Assembly: GCA_025331125.1 (NCBI GenBank)
Contig: JAOALB010000241.1
Location: forward strand, 1 to 33,024
Length of the DNA: 33,024 nucleotides
DNA from: Mycogone perniciosa
Lineage: Eukaryota > Ascomycota > Sordariomycetes > Hypocreales > Hypocreaceae
Reading direction: 5' to 3'
This document shows, one piece after another, positions 9,929 to 19,693 of this stretch. The notes beneath the pieces are model-generated. The model had not been told where the DNA came from and did no database searches. It was given only the letters and a program-made list of their open reading frames with translations. The stretch's first letter is position 1. Every line of letters starts with the position of its first letter. The position numbers were made by a program, and so were the translations under genes.

Positions 9929-12900
9929 ATGTTTGAAGAGAGTATTGTGTCGTTTGAACTGGTGGATGGGTTCAACATCGTTGGTGCTGAGATCTTTGTC
10001 GACAAGAATGACTTTCCAGGTGTTCACATCGCAGCCAACAACCTCTCCAAGGACTTCACTAAAGTTACAGGACAAGGCTGCAACCCTATTGTGACCACTC
10101 GGCCATTGGGTCGTCCAGTCAAATCATGTATCATCATTGGGTCTCTCACCCAATCCCCGACGATCCAGCACCTGAGAAACCAGGGGAAGATTGATCCTGG
10201 TCGGATTGAGGGGAAATGGGAGTCGTGGATGACAACTTGTGTGCAAAATGCCTTTGATGGCTATGATGATGCTCTGGTCATTGTTGGCAGTGACAAGAGA
10301 GGTACCATTTTCGGTATCTATTCCCTCTCGGAGCAGATTGGTGTCTCCCCGTGAGTAAAGCTACGTCCGCATAGGAACTGAAGCTCTAACCAGCCACAGG
10401 TGGCATTGGTGGGCAGACGTGCCTCCTAAAAAGAAGAAACAAATATCTGCCTTGCCTGTAACAACATTCAATGGCGAGCCCAGTGTCAAATACCGGGGTA
10501 TTTTTATTAATGATGAATCCCCAGGAATGGATAGCTGGGTACACGAGAAATTCGGCCCCACGTTTGATGCAAACCTGTATCAATACATCTTTGAACTTCT
10601 TCTGCGACTCAAAGCCAATTTCATGTGGCCTGCCATGTGGAGGGGCTATCCTTTTCCCGGACGATCCTTCTTCGTAGACGATCCGAAAAACCAGGAGCTC
10701 GCAGATACATATGGCATCGTGATGGGCACGTCTCACCACGAGCCGATGCAGAGAGCCATGAACGAGTGGTCCACAACGCAGCCTCGAGGCACATGGAATT
10801 GGGACTCAAACAAGGCGAAAGTTGCCCAGTATTTTGAAGAAGGTGCCGAAAGAGCTAGACCCTACGAGTCTTACTTCACCATGGGGATGAGAGGCGAGGG
10901 TGACAGCCCCATATCTACGGGGGATCCGGTAAAGACAGTAACGGAAGTGCTCGCCACTCAAAGGAGCATCATCAAGAAAAATTACGGGCAAGAGGATGGG
11001 GTTTTGCGTAAGATAACACTAATAAATGGTCCTATTTGGGTATCATCCGAATGCTGACGATAACTCAGAGCTCATGGCCCTGTACAATGAGGTCCAAGGC
11101 TACTATGAAAAGGGTCTAAAGATTCCCGACGACGTCACTCTTCTCTTTGGAGACGACAATTTTGGCACCCTTCGTCGCCTTCCCACAGCAGAGGAGAACA
11201 AGCGATCCGGCGGCTCAGGTGTGAGTGGCGAAGACTTCGCAATACTTGCCAACACAAGCTGACAGTTAGCTTGACCAGTTTTACTATCATTTCCAGTACA
11301 CAGGCTATCCGCGATGCTACCGATGGATGAATAGCAACACCTTGGTAGGTAGTATTTATGGACAATGTGAATAGCGAATCTAACAGCACTTCAAAGGGCA
11401 AAGCATTACATCAGCTGCAATTGGCTCACTACAGGGGTGCTAATCGGATCTGGGTCATTAATGTGGGCGACCTCAAGCCTGTTGAGGTTCCTATGAGCTT
11501 TGCATTTGACTTGGCCTGGAATATCAATTCCATCACTGCCACCACCATACCTCAATACTTTAGACATCTCGCCACACGGGAGTTTGGAGAAGAGTATGCG
11601 GACCGCATCGCCCAATCTTGGTATGACTTCAATAAGCTTGTTGCTCTGCGCAAGCAAGACCATATTGACCTTGATACCTTCGTGATTCAAAAGTACCATG
11701 AAGCAGATAACGTTGTGGCACGGTGGGGGAAGCTGCTGGAGGAGACTCAGGCAATTTACACGCACATTGATGAGGAGCATAAATCGGCTTTCTTCCAACT
11801 TGTACTCCACCCAGTCAAAGCTTCTTTCATCTTCACGGAGCTGCGAGTGACTCAGTTCAAGAACCAACTATTTGCAAAGCAGCGACGAAACACGACAAAT
11901 GTCCTCTTGAAGAAATGCATCAGCCTTCTCGACGCTGACCATGACCTATTTGAGGAGTACAATTCGATATCAGATGGCAAATGGGACTTAATGCTTCGTC
12001 AACCTCACTATGGCTATGGCCCAACCGGGGCCCAACCGTCGCGGAACATGATTGACGGACTTTGCTATGTGCAAACCAGGGAGGACTCGAACCCGAGCAT
12101 TGGCCACATGGGCGTTGCTGTTGAAGGTATCGAAGGCATCAATCCAGGCCACATCAACGAAGACTCGGATAGGACTCACCCTTCGCGATTTTGGCTGGAG
12201 GCTGGTGTCACATTGCCATTTATCACGCCATATGGAGATCAAAGTCGGTACTTTGAGATCTTTCACCGCGGCACCAAGGAGTTCTCGTGGGAAGCAAAGC
12301 CTCAATACACGTGGATCAAACTCTCTCAGTACCAAGGACACTTGGCCCCTAGGGACGATGATACTCGAGTCATTGTAACTATTGATTGGGAATCTGTGCC
12401 GAGTAATTTCGATTCCAAGGTCTATATCGAGATCGTTGGCACTCGGGACGGCTACGAATTGGTTCATATGACCGTCAGAAACAACCGAGTACCCACAGAC
12501 TTTGAGGGATTCGTCGAAGAAAGTGGTCACCTTGCTATCGATACAGGCAACTGGGTTACAGCACCATACATACACCTTCCAGCCCTTGGTCGGCCTATTT
12601 CTGGTTCGGTCACACTTACTTTCGACACAGACTTCAGCAAACCAGACAATATCCCGTTCCTGCGCTACCCCATTTATGTCTTTTCAGAGCACGACAACAC
12701 TAATCTTGAGCTCCAGTTCAACATGACTCTTGAGACTGAGCGCACAAGTAGAATGCAATATGACATCCGTGTTGACAGTGGAGCCATCAAGACATATCGC
12801 CTGACTGAGGATGAGGCCAACGATAGGGACTATCCCAGGAACTGGGCCGGAGCGGTGATGGACTGCGTGTGGAAGAAGGGGCATAATATCGGCAAGGTAG

Positions 12901-13094
12901 CGAGGGGGGGTCACACGATTGAAGTGAGACTCAGAAGTAGGAACATGTGTTTGGAGAAGCTGATTCTGGACCTGGGTGATTTGCGATATACGTACCTGGG
13001 ACCGCCACAGAGCGATTTTGTGAAGAGGGGACAAACCCAGGGTGCTGACTGCATTGAGCGGGATGATATTTTGGAGATTGATCTTGGATTTTGA
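9929..13094 (+). CDS. GH115 xylan alpha-glucuronidase, five exons
   Basis: GH115 enzymes remove (4-O-methyl-)glucuronic acid from xylan. Exons are 9929-10350, 10400-11007, 11069-11220, 11279-11344 and 11397-13094, with introns of 49, 61, 58 and 52 nt; the spliced product has 981 residues, normal for the family. Recognisable blocks are GTIFGIYSLSEQIGVSPWHWWADVP (split by intron 1), KYRGIFINDE, LKANFMWPAMW, GIVMGTSHHEPMQR, TMGMRGEGD, PDDVTLLFGDDNFG, RSGGSGFYYHFQYTG (split by intron 3) and GANRIWVINVGDLKP, then a C-terminal beta-rich region ending after YLGPPQ. No signal peptide is seen: the protein starts MFEESIVSFEL and the GH115 fold begins at once. It is either intracellular or has an undetected upstream exon. 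After the stop the frame stays open for 104 codons. Confidence 0.93.
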
Positions 13095-14917
13095 AGTAGG
13101 AATAGCGTTAATTTCGGAATACTATTCGGTCTCCTTATAGCCCTGCTGCATCAATCCATAGGCGTCCCGGCTGCTCCGTACGCACGCACGCACGCTCTCC
13201 GAGCCATAAGTCATGACATCCCCATTCGGAACGGGAACGGAGCTGGTTTCATTGCAGACGCCTCCGACGAGCAATTTGTCGTTCGAGTTCAAATTATGTT
13301 TATGGTTCCGCGTCCTGCAGTCATGCCCGGCTCATACACAACTGACGATCAACGTCTGAACCTTCCAGCTGATTCGTTCGGTTTTCATGTGGAGCACCAA
13401 AGCCTATGAGAATATAATGACAAATCCCATTCTTGTATTATTGTATTTACTTCATAGATACACGAGCCGGGTGGCGTAAGACGTTGCCCTGAGCATCGAC
13501 CCTGTTGACCAGGTTGCGGGCACATTTTTTCTTTCAAAAATAGGTACGGAGTAATATTAGACTCAGTGAATACGAAATGACCTACCAAGCCGTCGATACC
13601 TACAACTAGGTTGGAATTAGGAAACTGCGAGTACTGCCTAGTTAGTGGGATCTACTCAGCTCGTGGGGGTGAAATATATGTGGAGCTTATTTCTTTTTTT
13701 TTTTTTTTAAAAAAAAGAAAAGATAGATCCACTAAAAAGATTATAGTGTCGATACTATCACAAGTAGTCAAGCAGCCTAGGGTTATGTTGTTGTAAAATA
13801 ATACTAGTAACAAATAAAGGCATATAGGTAACCAAGGAACTGGGAACGCGCCAAGTCGGCAAACAGCTGCAAGGGCTTGGATTCAAATACCGTGCAATGT
13901 ACGGAGTACGGAGTACGAGTAATAGTAGTAGTAGTATTCTACGAAGTACTCTGTAGTTATTAATTAGTAGGGAAACATGCTGATATAAGAGGCAAGAGAT
14001 ATTGGAATTTAATAGGGTTGGAATTAAGGTGCCTACGATTCGTAAATGCGTGTATCTAATAACAAGGTCAGAGAGCTAGGGCTGCTAACCTGTTGCTAGA
14101 GTTAGGGACGATGAATGTCCGCTGAGGAGAAATGGATATATAGAAATGGATATCCATGGCTCTACTAAGTATAAACGATATGAAGTCGCCTATATTACTG
14201 AGAAATAGAGCTCCGGGGATGAGCTAGTTCTCATCGTGGCGATCGATGTAGCCTTCCGCATTAACAACAATGCCCATGACAGGAAAACCCTTAACTAAAT
14301 ATCCCTCATCTTCATATATAAGCTAACTAATAATGGTATGCTGGAGCTAGCTTTGATATGCAAACCCTGCACGTCTTTCGTTGTGCTTTTTACCCTTCCA
14401 TTACTTAAACTAGTGCTCCCGAGTATGCCATACAAGTAGTCTGCGAGTTCGGTCCGACGGTATGCTGTTCCCCACCGACTCGTTCCTCGCCAACGAAGAT
14501 ATTTCTAGTGGATACCGGGCGGCAGTATGGAAACAAGAGTTTCTGAAAAAGCCGACAAGGGCTCAGTAACAATAACGAGGGGGGCCAGTCGCTCTTACAG
14601 AACAGAAAAGTCTTGTCAGACTCCCTGCTTTAGTTTACAGAGCACTCACCAAAGGCAAATCTTACCTGGAATCGGTTTAGCGCATAGGCTACGGAGACAT
14701 GTATACATACATATATACTCCGTATATGTAAGTACTATGCAGCCCTCAGGCATCTCCATCCTCCCGATCGACCAAAGTTAGTGTACATATGAGGAAATGA
14801 AACCATCAAGGTCCCATTTCGTGACAAGGGTAAATTTCAGGAAACCGTATCTATTATAGGAATAGTTGAAAGCAATAAAGATTCGAACACATGATAGAGT
14901 AACAGAACATAGCATGA
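13095..14917. other. AT-rich gene-poor island, left part
   Basis: No intact gene seen. The first 312 bases keep the GH115 frame open. Further on are a T15/A8 run (13694-13716), six motif copies TAC-N3-GTA at 13545, 13900, 13907, 13940 and 14716 (two overlapping), many TAG/TAA-rich stretches, and a 33-codon open minus-strand block (14224-14322) of coding-like composition that I could not identify. The texture suggests decayed repeats, possibly mutated by RIP. Confidence 0.45.
13694..13716. repeat. Poly-T/poly-A junction
   Basis: Fifteen T followed directly by eight A. It may be the tail remnant of retroposed DNA or simple slippage; length may be unreliable in the assembly. Confidence 0.7.
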
Positions 14918-15210
14918 TGGGCCGTCCAGCAGAACCGGGCGACAATTATGCACATCAAAAGATGGGTCAAAGAAAAGATCGCCGAAGTGAAAGAACAAGA
15001 CTGGCTCGGCAGAATTCCGGACTACTATGAACGTTGGGGACTCGGGGCCCCAAGGTCCCCCCCTCAGAGCCGAAACTCCCACGCCCCGTCCTGCACAGGT
15101 TGCTGGCGGAAAGGTCAGGACATGGCGACTTTCGAGAATACCACGAGCGTTTCGGACACGACGCGAGACCCGTCTGCAGATGTGGCGAACCCATATGGCC
15201 CCCTAACTGA
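14918..15210 (+). mobile_element. Decayed LINE (Tad-like) ORF2 C-terminal fragment
   Basis: The translation carries RIPDYYERWGLGAP in one frame (from a TGA at 14915 to about 15045) and, after a one-base frame change near the GGGGCCCC/CCCCCC runs, LPRPVLHRLLAERSGHGDF, EYHERFGHDAR and VCRCGEP in the next (about 15052 to the TGA at 15208). The HRLLAxRSGHGDF...YHERF...C-C pattern is characteristic of the C-terminus of fungal non-LTR retrotransposon polyproteins after the RNase H region. Reverse transcriptase and endonuclease are absent, stops flank both sides and the frame is broken, so it is dead. Identification rests on remembered family pattern, not on a search. Confidence 0.6.
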
Positions 15211-15989
15211 ATCAGATTGACACCTCACAATTGACCCTCTTTCATTTGTAAATTGAAACTTAACAAACGGTGGCCTTGAGCTGTCTGGCTCCTAGCGTCC
15301 TATTGCACAGATAGTAACAAGCTCACTTAGTGGACGCAAATAATAAAACAAACAAACAAACAAACGTTGTCTAGACACCCACCCGTTGATGTGGACCTTC
15401 GGTAATCAATTGCTACATGGAATAGGCATAAAAGACAACGCCTTTTTTTTAGCTAGTTACTGAAGGCGAAAATCCGTAGATCATAGCTTTGATACAGTCG
15501 TACCTTGACCGGGCGCTGATTATGGATCTCTTCAACAACTTACCCATCAAAGCGGAGCAGACATCCACGAAAGCCGGAAGTCCTGTTCGAATGTGGACTG
15601 TCCTAGCATTTTGCCTCTACGATCTCGATACTTGGCTCATTGAAACCCCCCTATTTTCTCACTTCTTGTCGTTAGTTTCAGAATACTACATGTATAGGCC
15701 CAATAACATATATTTAATAGACCTAAATGTCACGTTCGACGAATCGCTCTTCCGCCTTCTCCATCCCTTTCTATGATACAGCAAAAATAAGACACACTAT
15801 CAGCTGCATTTATCAAGGTGTACACTTTCCATTAAAAATATCTCGTACCCTTTACCATTACAACAGACGCACCTTTGACTGTAATTAGCCACAACTGGCT
15901 ATCAAGACGTAAGTCCATCACCAGTCTTCATTTTTCTTTCTAGCCCTAATAAATTCCCAGACCGAGCTACCTTTGACTGTCCCTTGATA
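15211..15989. other. AT-rich spacer before the secreted protein gene
   Basis: No gene supported. It contains a short AAAC repeat and T-runs. The open frame at 15489-15776 has no ATG at its start and shows no domain. The part adjoining 15989 should hold the promoter of the small secreted protein. Confidence 0.45.
15346..15365. repeat. Tetranucleotide microsatellite (AAAC)5
   Basis: Five exact tandem AAAC units. Confidence 0.9.
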
Positions 15990-16334
15990 ATGAAGACCTT
16001 TAATTTGCTTCTTACGTATGCCGTGGCAGGCTCTCTTGCGACAGATTCTATAAAAGTCCAATACTACACGGATGGGAGCTGCAAGCAATACCTTACTGAA
16101 ATGCATCCTCCAAACAGCGGTGCTTGGGGGGAAAAATGTTGGGGTTACGAGTACAACGGTTGCAATAGTGCTAATATCGCCGATTGCCATGCTTCGATAG
16201 GATGCAAATGCCACTTCTATACGGAGTCGGGGTGCAAGGGCGAAAGGAAGGAGGCGGTATGGGCACAGCCATCCAATAACTGTGCATCTCACTGGGGCGG
16301 GGGGTTTAAATCTATGAGCTGCGTGTATTATTAG
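15990..16334 (+). CDS. Small secreted cysteine-rich protein (effector-like)
   Basis: A single-exon 114-residue frame starting MKTFNLLLTY. I take the ATG at 15990; the frame extends two codons upstream only via TTG. Residues 1-17 form a signal peptide with a plausible cut after SLA. The mature part has nine cysteines (from Cys31 to the one three residues from the end), rich in Tyr, Trp and Gly. Two blocks look alike, YYTDGSCKQYL and FYTESGCKGE, hinting at an internal duplication or a crystallin-like beta fold. Nine is odd, so one Cys may be free. Size, Cys content, lack of any known domain and location in an AT-rich, relic-bearing island fit a lineage-specific effector or antimicrobial protein. 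Function is unknown; no toxic activity can be read from the sequence. Confidence 0.72.
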   Translation: MKTFNLLLTYAVAGSLATDSIKVQYYTDGSCKQYLTEMHPPNSGAWGEKCWGYEYNGCNSANIADCHASIGCKCHFYTESGCKGERKEAVWAQPSNNCASHWGGGFKSMSCVYY

Positions 16335-17292
16335 AGCGTTATTGTAACCGTCTAGACTCCACCATAGTCTACAGTAAAAGTTAAGCCCAACTATCTGTCT
16401 CGAGCATAGTTTATGGTGAAGTTTTGAACCATCTGTTGAATAGTTTAATCCATAATGGTTGAGGACATGTTAGCCTTGCATAAAGCAGGGGCTATGAGTG
16501 CGAGCTACTTATAAACGAGAAAAAATAGGAGTATAAAGAAAAAGTCACTAATAATACAAAATTGATGGAGAAGGACTAAGGTCATCTCACAGATGATGGT
16601 AAGGCAGTTCCCCACACTGATGCAGTACTGAAGATACAGCAATTAATACCTATTATGGATCAACAACTTAGGGTGATTTCTAATACTACCACCACCACTA
16701 CTACTACTAATGGTACTCTACAGTACTCAATTTATTAAAATGAATGTACATCCCACCAGGACCAAAAAGTATAACGAATCAGTACATACTTATTTCACTA
16801 TTACCAGCTTTTACCCAGCATACCTGAACAGTCCCCTTGCCGTGGAATGCATGCGTAGCGAAGTATAGCAACTTAATCAAGTCAAGATTAATGTAATTAT
16901 GATAATGCTAAAGAACCGCTAACTGGCAGATTTCCTCGTCTCTATAAGACAATCATAACCCACTTTCCGCTGTTAACGCCTGGGTGATCCAGCTGAGTAA
17001 TTGTTCTCCTATACGAGTAGTAGTGCATCAACTCTATGTCGTCAATGAGATATGGTAGTAGGTCGATTTTGCACCCCTCACGGCTGGCGGGCTGATTGGT
17101 CAAAATGCGACCTATTTATATAATGACTTAAAGGTGGCGCAATTCCTCTTTAATCTTGAATACTACGAAGGGTAAAAGATGAAACTTAGTCAGAAACGAA
17201 GAAGAGGGCAACTAGTGTTTATTAATCCCTGAATTAACATACCCAAGACTAGTTTCCCTCAAACCGTCGCCTTTCAGCCCCATTTATTGTTC
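16335..17292. other. AT-rich gene-free stretch
   Basis: Nearly 1 kb of AT-rich DNA with short CTA/CCA triplet runs (near 16685-16710) and no supported gene, RNA or repeat family. It includes the 3' end of the secreted-protein transcript. Confidence 0.45.
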
Positions 17293-17571
17293 TCATTTTC
17301 TGTCTTGGCAGGTTCGTTTGCAATGATCACAGAGCTCCAGTTGAACCTCTCTAATCGTTGTCCACCCAAGATTTTTGCATTGTGGTTGGACAGAGCTGTT
17401 CAACACAAGCTCCGGCGGGCCATTGACAAACCACCAATCGCAATAATCCCAGCCTGGCAGGCTCGCGTTGACACGGATAATGTGGCCCATTCCTTCGCAT
17501 ATGCTGCCTCTGTCTATGCAGGAGGGTTTCGTGCAGGGACAAATCGTGTACGTCCGTCGACGAGTGCACAT
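17293..17571 (-). CDS. Hypothetical small cysteine-rich protein
   Basis: A 92-residue minus-strand frame starting MCTRRRTYTICPC and ending ELCDHCKRTCQDRK. It has ten or so cysteines arranged as CPC, CI, CE near the N-terminus and CDHC, C at the C-terminus, with WDYCDWWF in the middle. The layout recalls the many short fungal proteins that open with Met-Cys and close with a CxxC pair, presumed zinc binding, but I cannot name a family. It has no signal peptide. The frame stays open upstream to 17736, and the plus strand is also open, so strand and start are uncertain. AT-rich flanks with no close neighbour support an accessory gene or a chance frame. Confidence 0.4.
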   Translation of the reverse strand: MCTRRRTYTICPCTKPSCIDRGSICEGMGHIIRVNASLPGWDYCDWWFVNGPPELVLNSSVQPQCKNLGWTTIREVQLELCDHCKRTCQDRK

Positions 17572-17971
17572 GTTTAGGATGGTGATTTCGAAGTCGTGAA
17601 GTGGATGGAGATTAGTGTAAGAGTTGAGTGTTTTTGGACCATGAGCTGAGATGGAGGACAGTGCTGTGGTTTTAATACCGATGGCATTGCAGTAAATAGA
17701 GTGTATCCCCCTATGTGTGGTGACACTGTTGAACACAGCCTACTAGTGATGTTGCACAACATCACCATGTGTGTTGATTCGATATTAATATTCACTGACC
17801 GTGAAGGTTAGTCGATCAAAGGTCATGAATAAATACTGGCTTTTTCGTACAATGACCAACATGATATTTAAAACTCCATGGCTATGGTTACTTACAATAG
17901 GCTCTATGGAGCACTCCTTTAAGAATTGGAATGTATCATTATTCACACCTCTTACGACTAGAGCCTCAGTG

Positions 17972-17987
17972 TACGAAGTACTTCGTA
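17972..17987. repeat. Perfect 16-base palindrome of overlapping TAC-N3-GTA motifs
   Basis: TACGAAGTACTTCGTA equals its own reverse complement; it merges a GAA copy (17972-17980) and a TTC copy (17979-17987). Confidence 0.9.
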
Positions 17988-18079
17988 TGTTATGAATTGT
18001 TACAAAGTGGGTGGCTATTCACACCCTACTCTTGAAGGCAGCTTTGTTGAAGAAAAAACTGTAAAAACGAAAGAGAGGC

Positions 18080-18085
18080 AAAAAA
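18080..18085 (-). terminator. Pol III terminator of the tRNA gene
   Basis: A run of six T on the minus strand, seven bases after the end of the mature tRNA, the standard pol III stop signal. Confidence 0.8.
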
Positions 18086-18092
18086 TAAAGAT

Positions 18093-18176
18093 TTCCGGCG
18101 CCGGGAGTCGAACCCGGATCGCTGCGGTCCTTTCATTGATGAAAGCGCAGTATGCTAGCCACTACACCACGTCGGA
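18093..18176 (-). tRNA. tRNA-Glu (UUC anticodon) with a 12-nt intron
   Basis: Read on the minus strand, the acceptor arm TCCGACG pairs with CGCCGGA except at A5:C68. The A box TGGTGTAGTGG and B box GGTTCGACTCC are intact. The anticodon stem CTGCG/CGCAG closes a seven-base loop, CTTTCA-C, after removal of a 12-nt intron placed one base after the TTC anticodon, the canonical position. The T stem CCGGG/CCCGG is perfect. A T-run terminator follows. The single A:C mismatch could slightly weaken the acceptor stem or mark an ageing copy; all other features look functional. Confidence 0.9.
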
Positions 18177-19693
18177 TGTTTTCTTGTATGTTGGGGCCCC
18201 TCCACTAACGGTATAGGTGCGGTATTCGAAATTCAGCTTCAATTTCGTGTTTGCCAAAGGCTAGTTCTACAGGCACCGAAAAATGCATCTCCGTTTGCGC
18301 GTAGTGCCTCGACAAAGGGATCGAACAGACTTGAATTGAGTGGGGAAAATATATGACACCTACTAGATTGGCGAGGAAAGATAAATCGGGGGATAATTCG
18401 AGAGGTAGGTGGAATGGCCTACAGAGAGAACATAGGTAGATAGTTTGCCAACCTTCCCTGGCTGCCCGAAACCTCCAGTTGACTCACATGCCGAACATAC
18501 TGTTTAACCTTCCAGAGCATATAGTACATTGGTTGTTACTCCCAGAACTCCATTCACTCTCAAATATTCTTTCTCCCATCCCGGGGCCAGCTGCTAGCAT
18601 TGGCTATGACCACGAGTGATCAGCGAGGCAAGTCAACTGCTTGAACCGCTTCACTAATGCTCCACCGGGGATACAGAGACTTATGAAACCAACACTGCGT
18701 TGTTAGTGGAAGCTGGAAAGCACGGATTGGTGAATAGGCAAACAACTATGCGGGTGAATCAGGCGGCATAAAAAAGCGAAGGCTGTCTGATGCGGGCGGA
18801 CGGGGATGAAACTTGAAAGATTGCCGATGACGCAATGCTCAAATATGAGAACAGACACCGCTCAGTGGCGCAAGCGGGGGCTGATGCGGGCAGAACCGTT
18901 GAGCAGGTGTCACACTTACATACGACACTGTAAAAGAGCAAAGGGACGGCCAATCAAGACTGGGCTTTTGTTTCTTCGAATGATTTGATCAATGCGATGC
19001 GGGGGGTGGGCAAACGCGTCGTAAGAGGGCGTGAAAAGCAGCCACTGGCATTTCAATGCCCAGTACGGAGTACGGAGTATATGTGCGTCATATATAGTAG
19101 TGGACGTGGCCGTTATCAAGGCCCAATACGAAGTACAGTATTGCCTCTTCCCCTCCCTCCTGGCCTTTTAATTAGGCGCTTTGCTTTCAACAATCATGTT
19201 GATATAAAAGGGGTCGTTTCTTCTACCAAAACCATTTACCTACGTTTTGTTTCCCCAATATCCAGAGGTAGTACTACCACCAGGTACTACTACTCGTACC
19301 AGTCATAGTAGTGCCCATATCATCGGTATCGGTACTCTTCCGTACCCACTCCAACTTCCCCACAGCCTTAGCAAATCGCTCCTCCCCACAAGCGGCTTGG
19401 TTTCCCTAGCTGCCCAAACAATACCCATTCGGGTCCAACTTCATTTTCAACATCCATCCTCTCACAACCGCTCCTGCGGCATCCGTCGCTCGGGTTCCAG
19501 ATTGGAACTCGCAGAGGTAGTTCTACCTGCTCATCTAATCCTCTCTTTCATTCATCTCCACCTCTCAACCACGCATCTCAACATCATCCATTCGCTGCGT
19601 TGATAGCTCTACCAAATCGTCAGCTCTCGCTTCTCTATTACTTATTTGCTCCCATATATTTTTTTCATTGACTAAACCCCTTGTCGAACTCTT
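18177..19693. promoter_or_regulatory. Upstream region and pyrimidine-rich leader of the Argonaute gene
   Basis: About 1.5 kb without a supported gene. The distal part has three exact TAC-N3-GTA motifs at 19064, 19071 (overlapping) and 19127. The 350 bases before the ATG are C/T-rich, the typical look of a long fungal 5' leader. No upstream coding exon is recognised; a leader intron cannot be excluded. Confidence 0.5.

Larger units (their letters stand above)
17572..18092. other. Spacer with a perfect 16-base palindrome
   Basis: No gene supported. It holds two overlapping TAC-N3-GTA motifs that form a perfect 16-base palindrome at 17972-17987, and ends with the tRNA terminator. Confidence 0.45.

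Noticed and set aside
14224..14322. 33-codon minus-strand block reading EDEGYLVKGFPVMG and EGYIDRHDEN before a stop, preceded by a possible TAG acceptor
   Set aside because: Looks coding-like and could be the last exon of a decayed gene, but it is too short to identify and no upstream exon could be linked.
15489..15776. 95-codon plus-strand frame
   Set aside because: It opens with TTG, not ATG, has no domain, and lies in AT-rich spacer.
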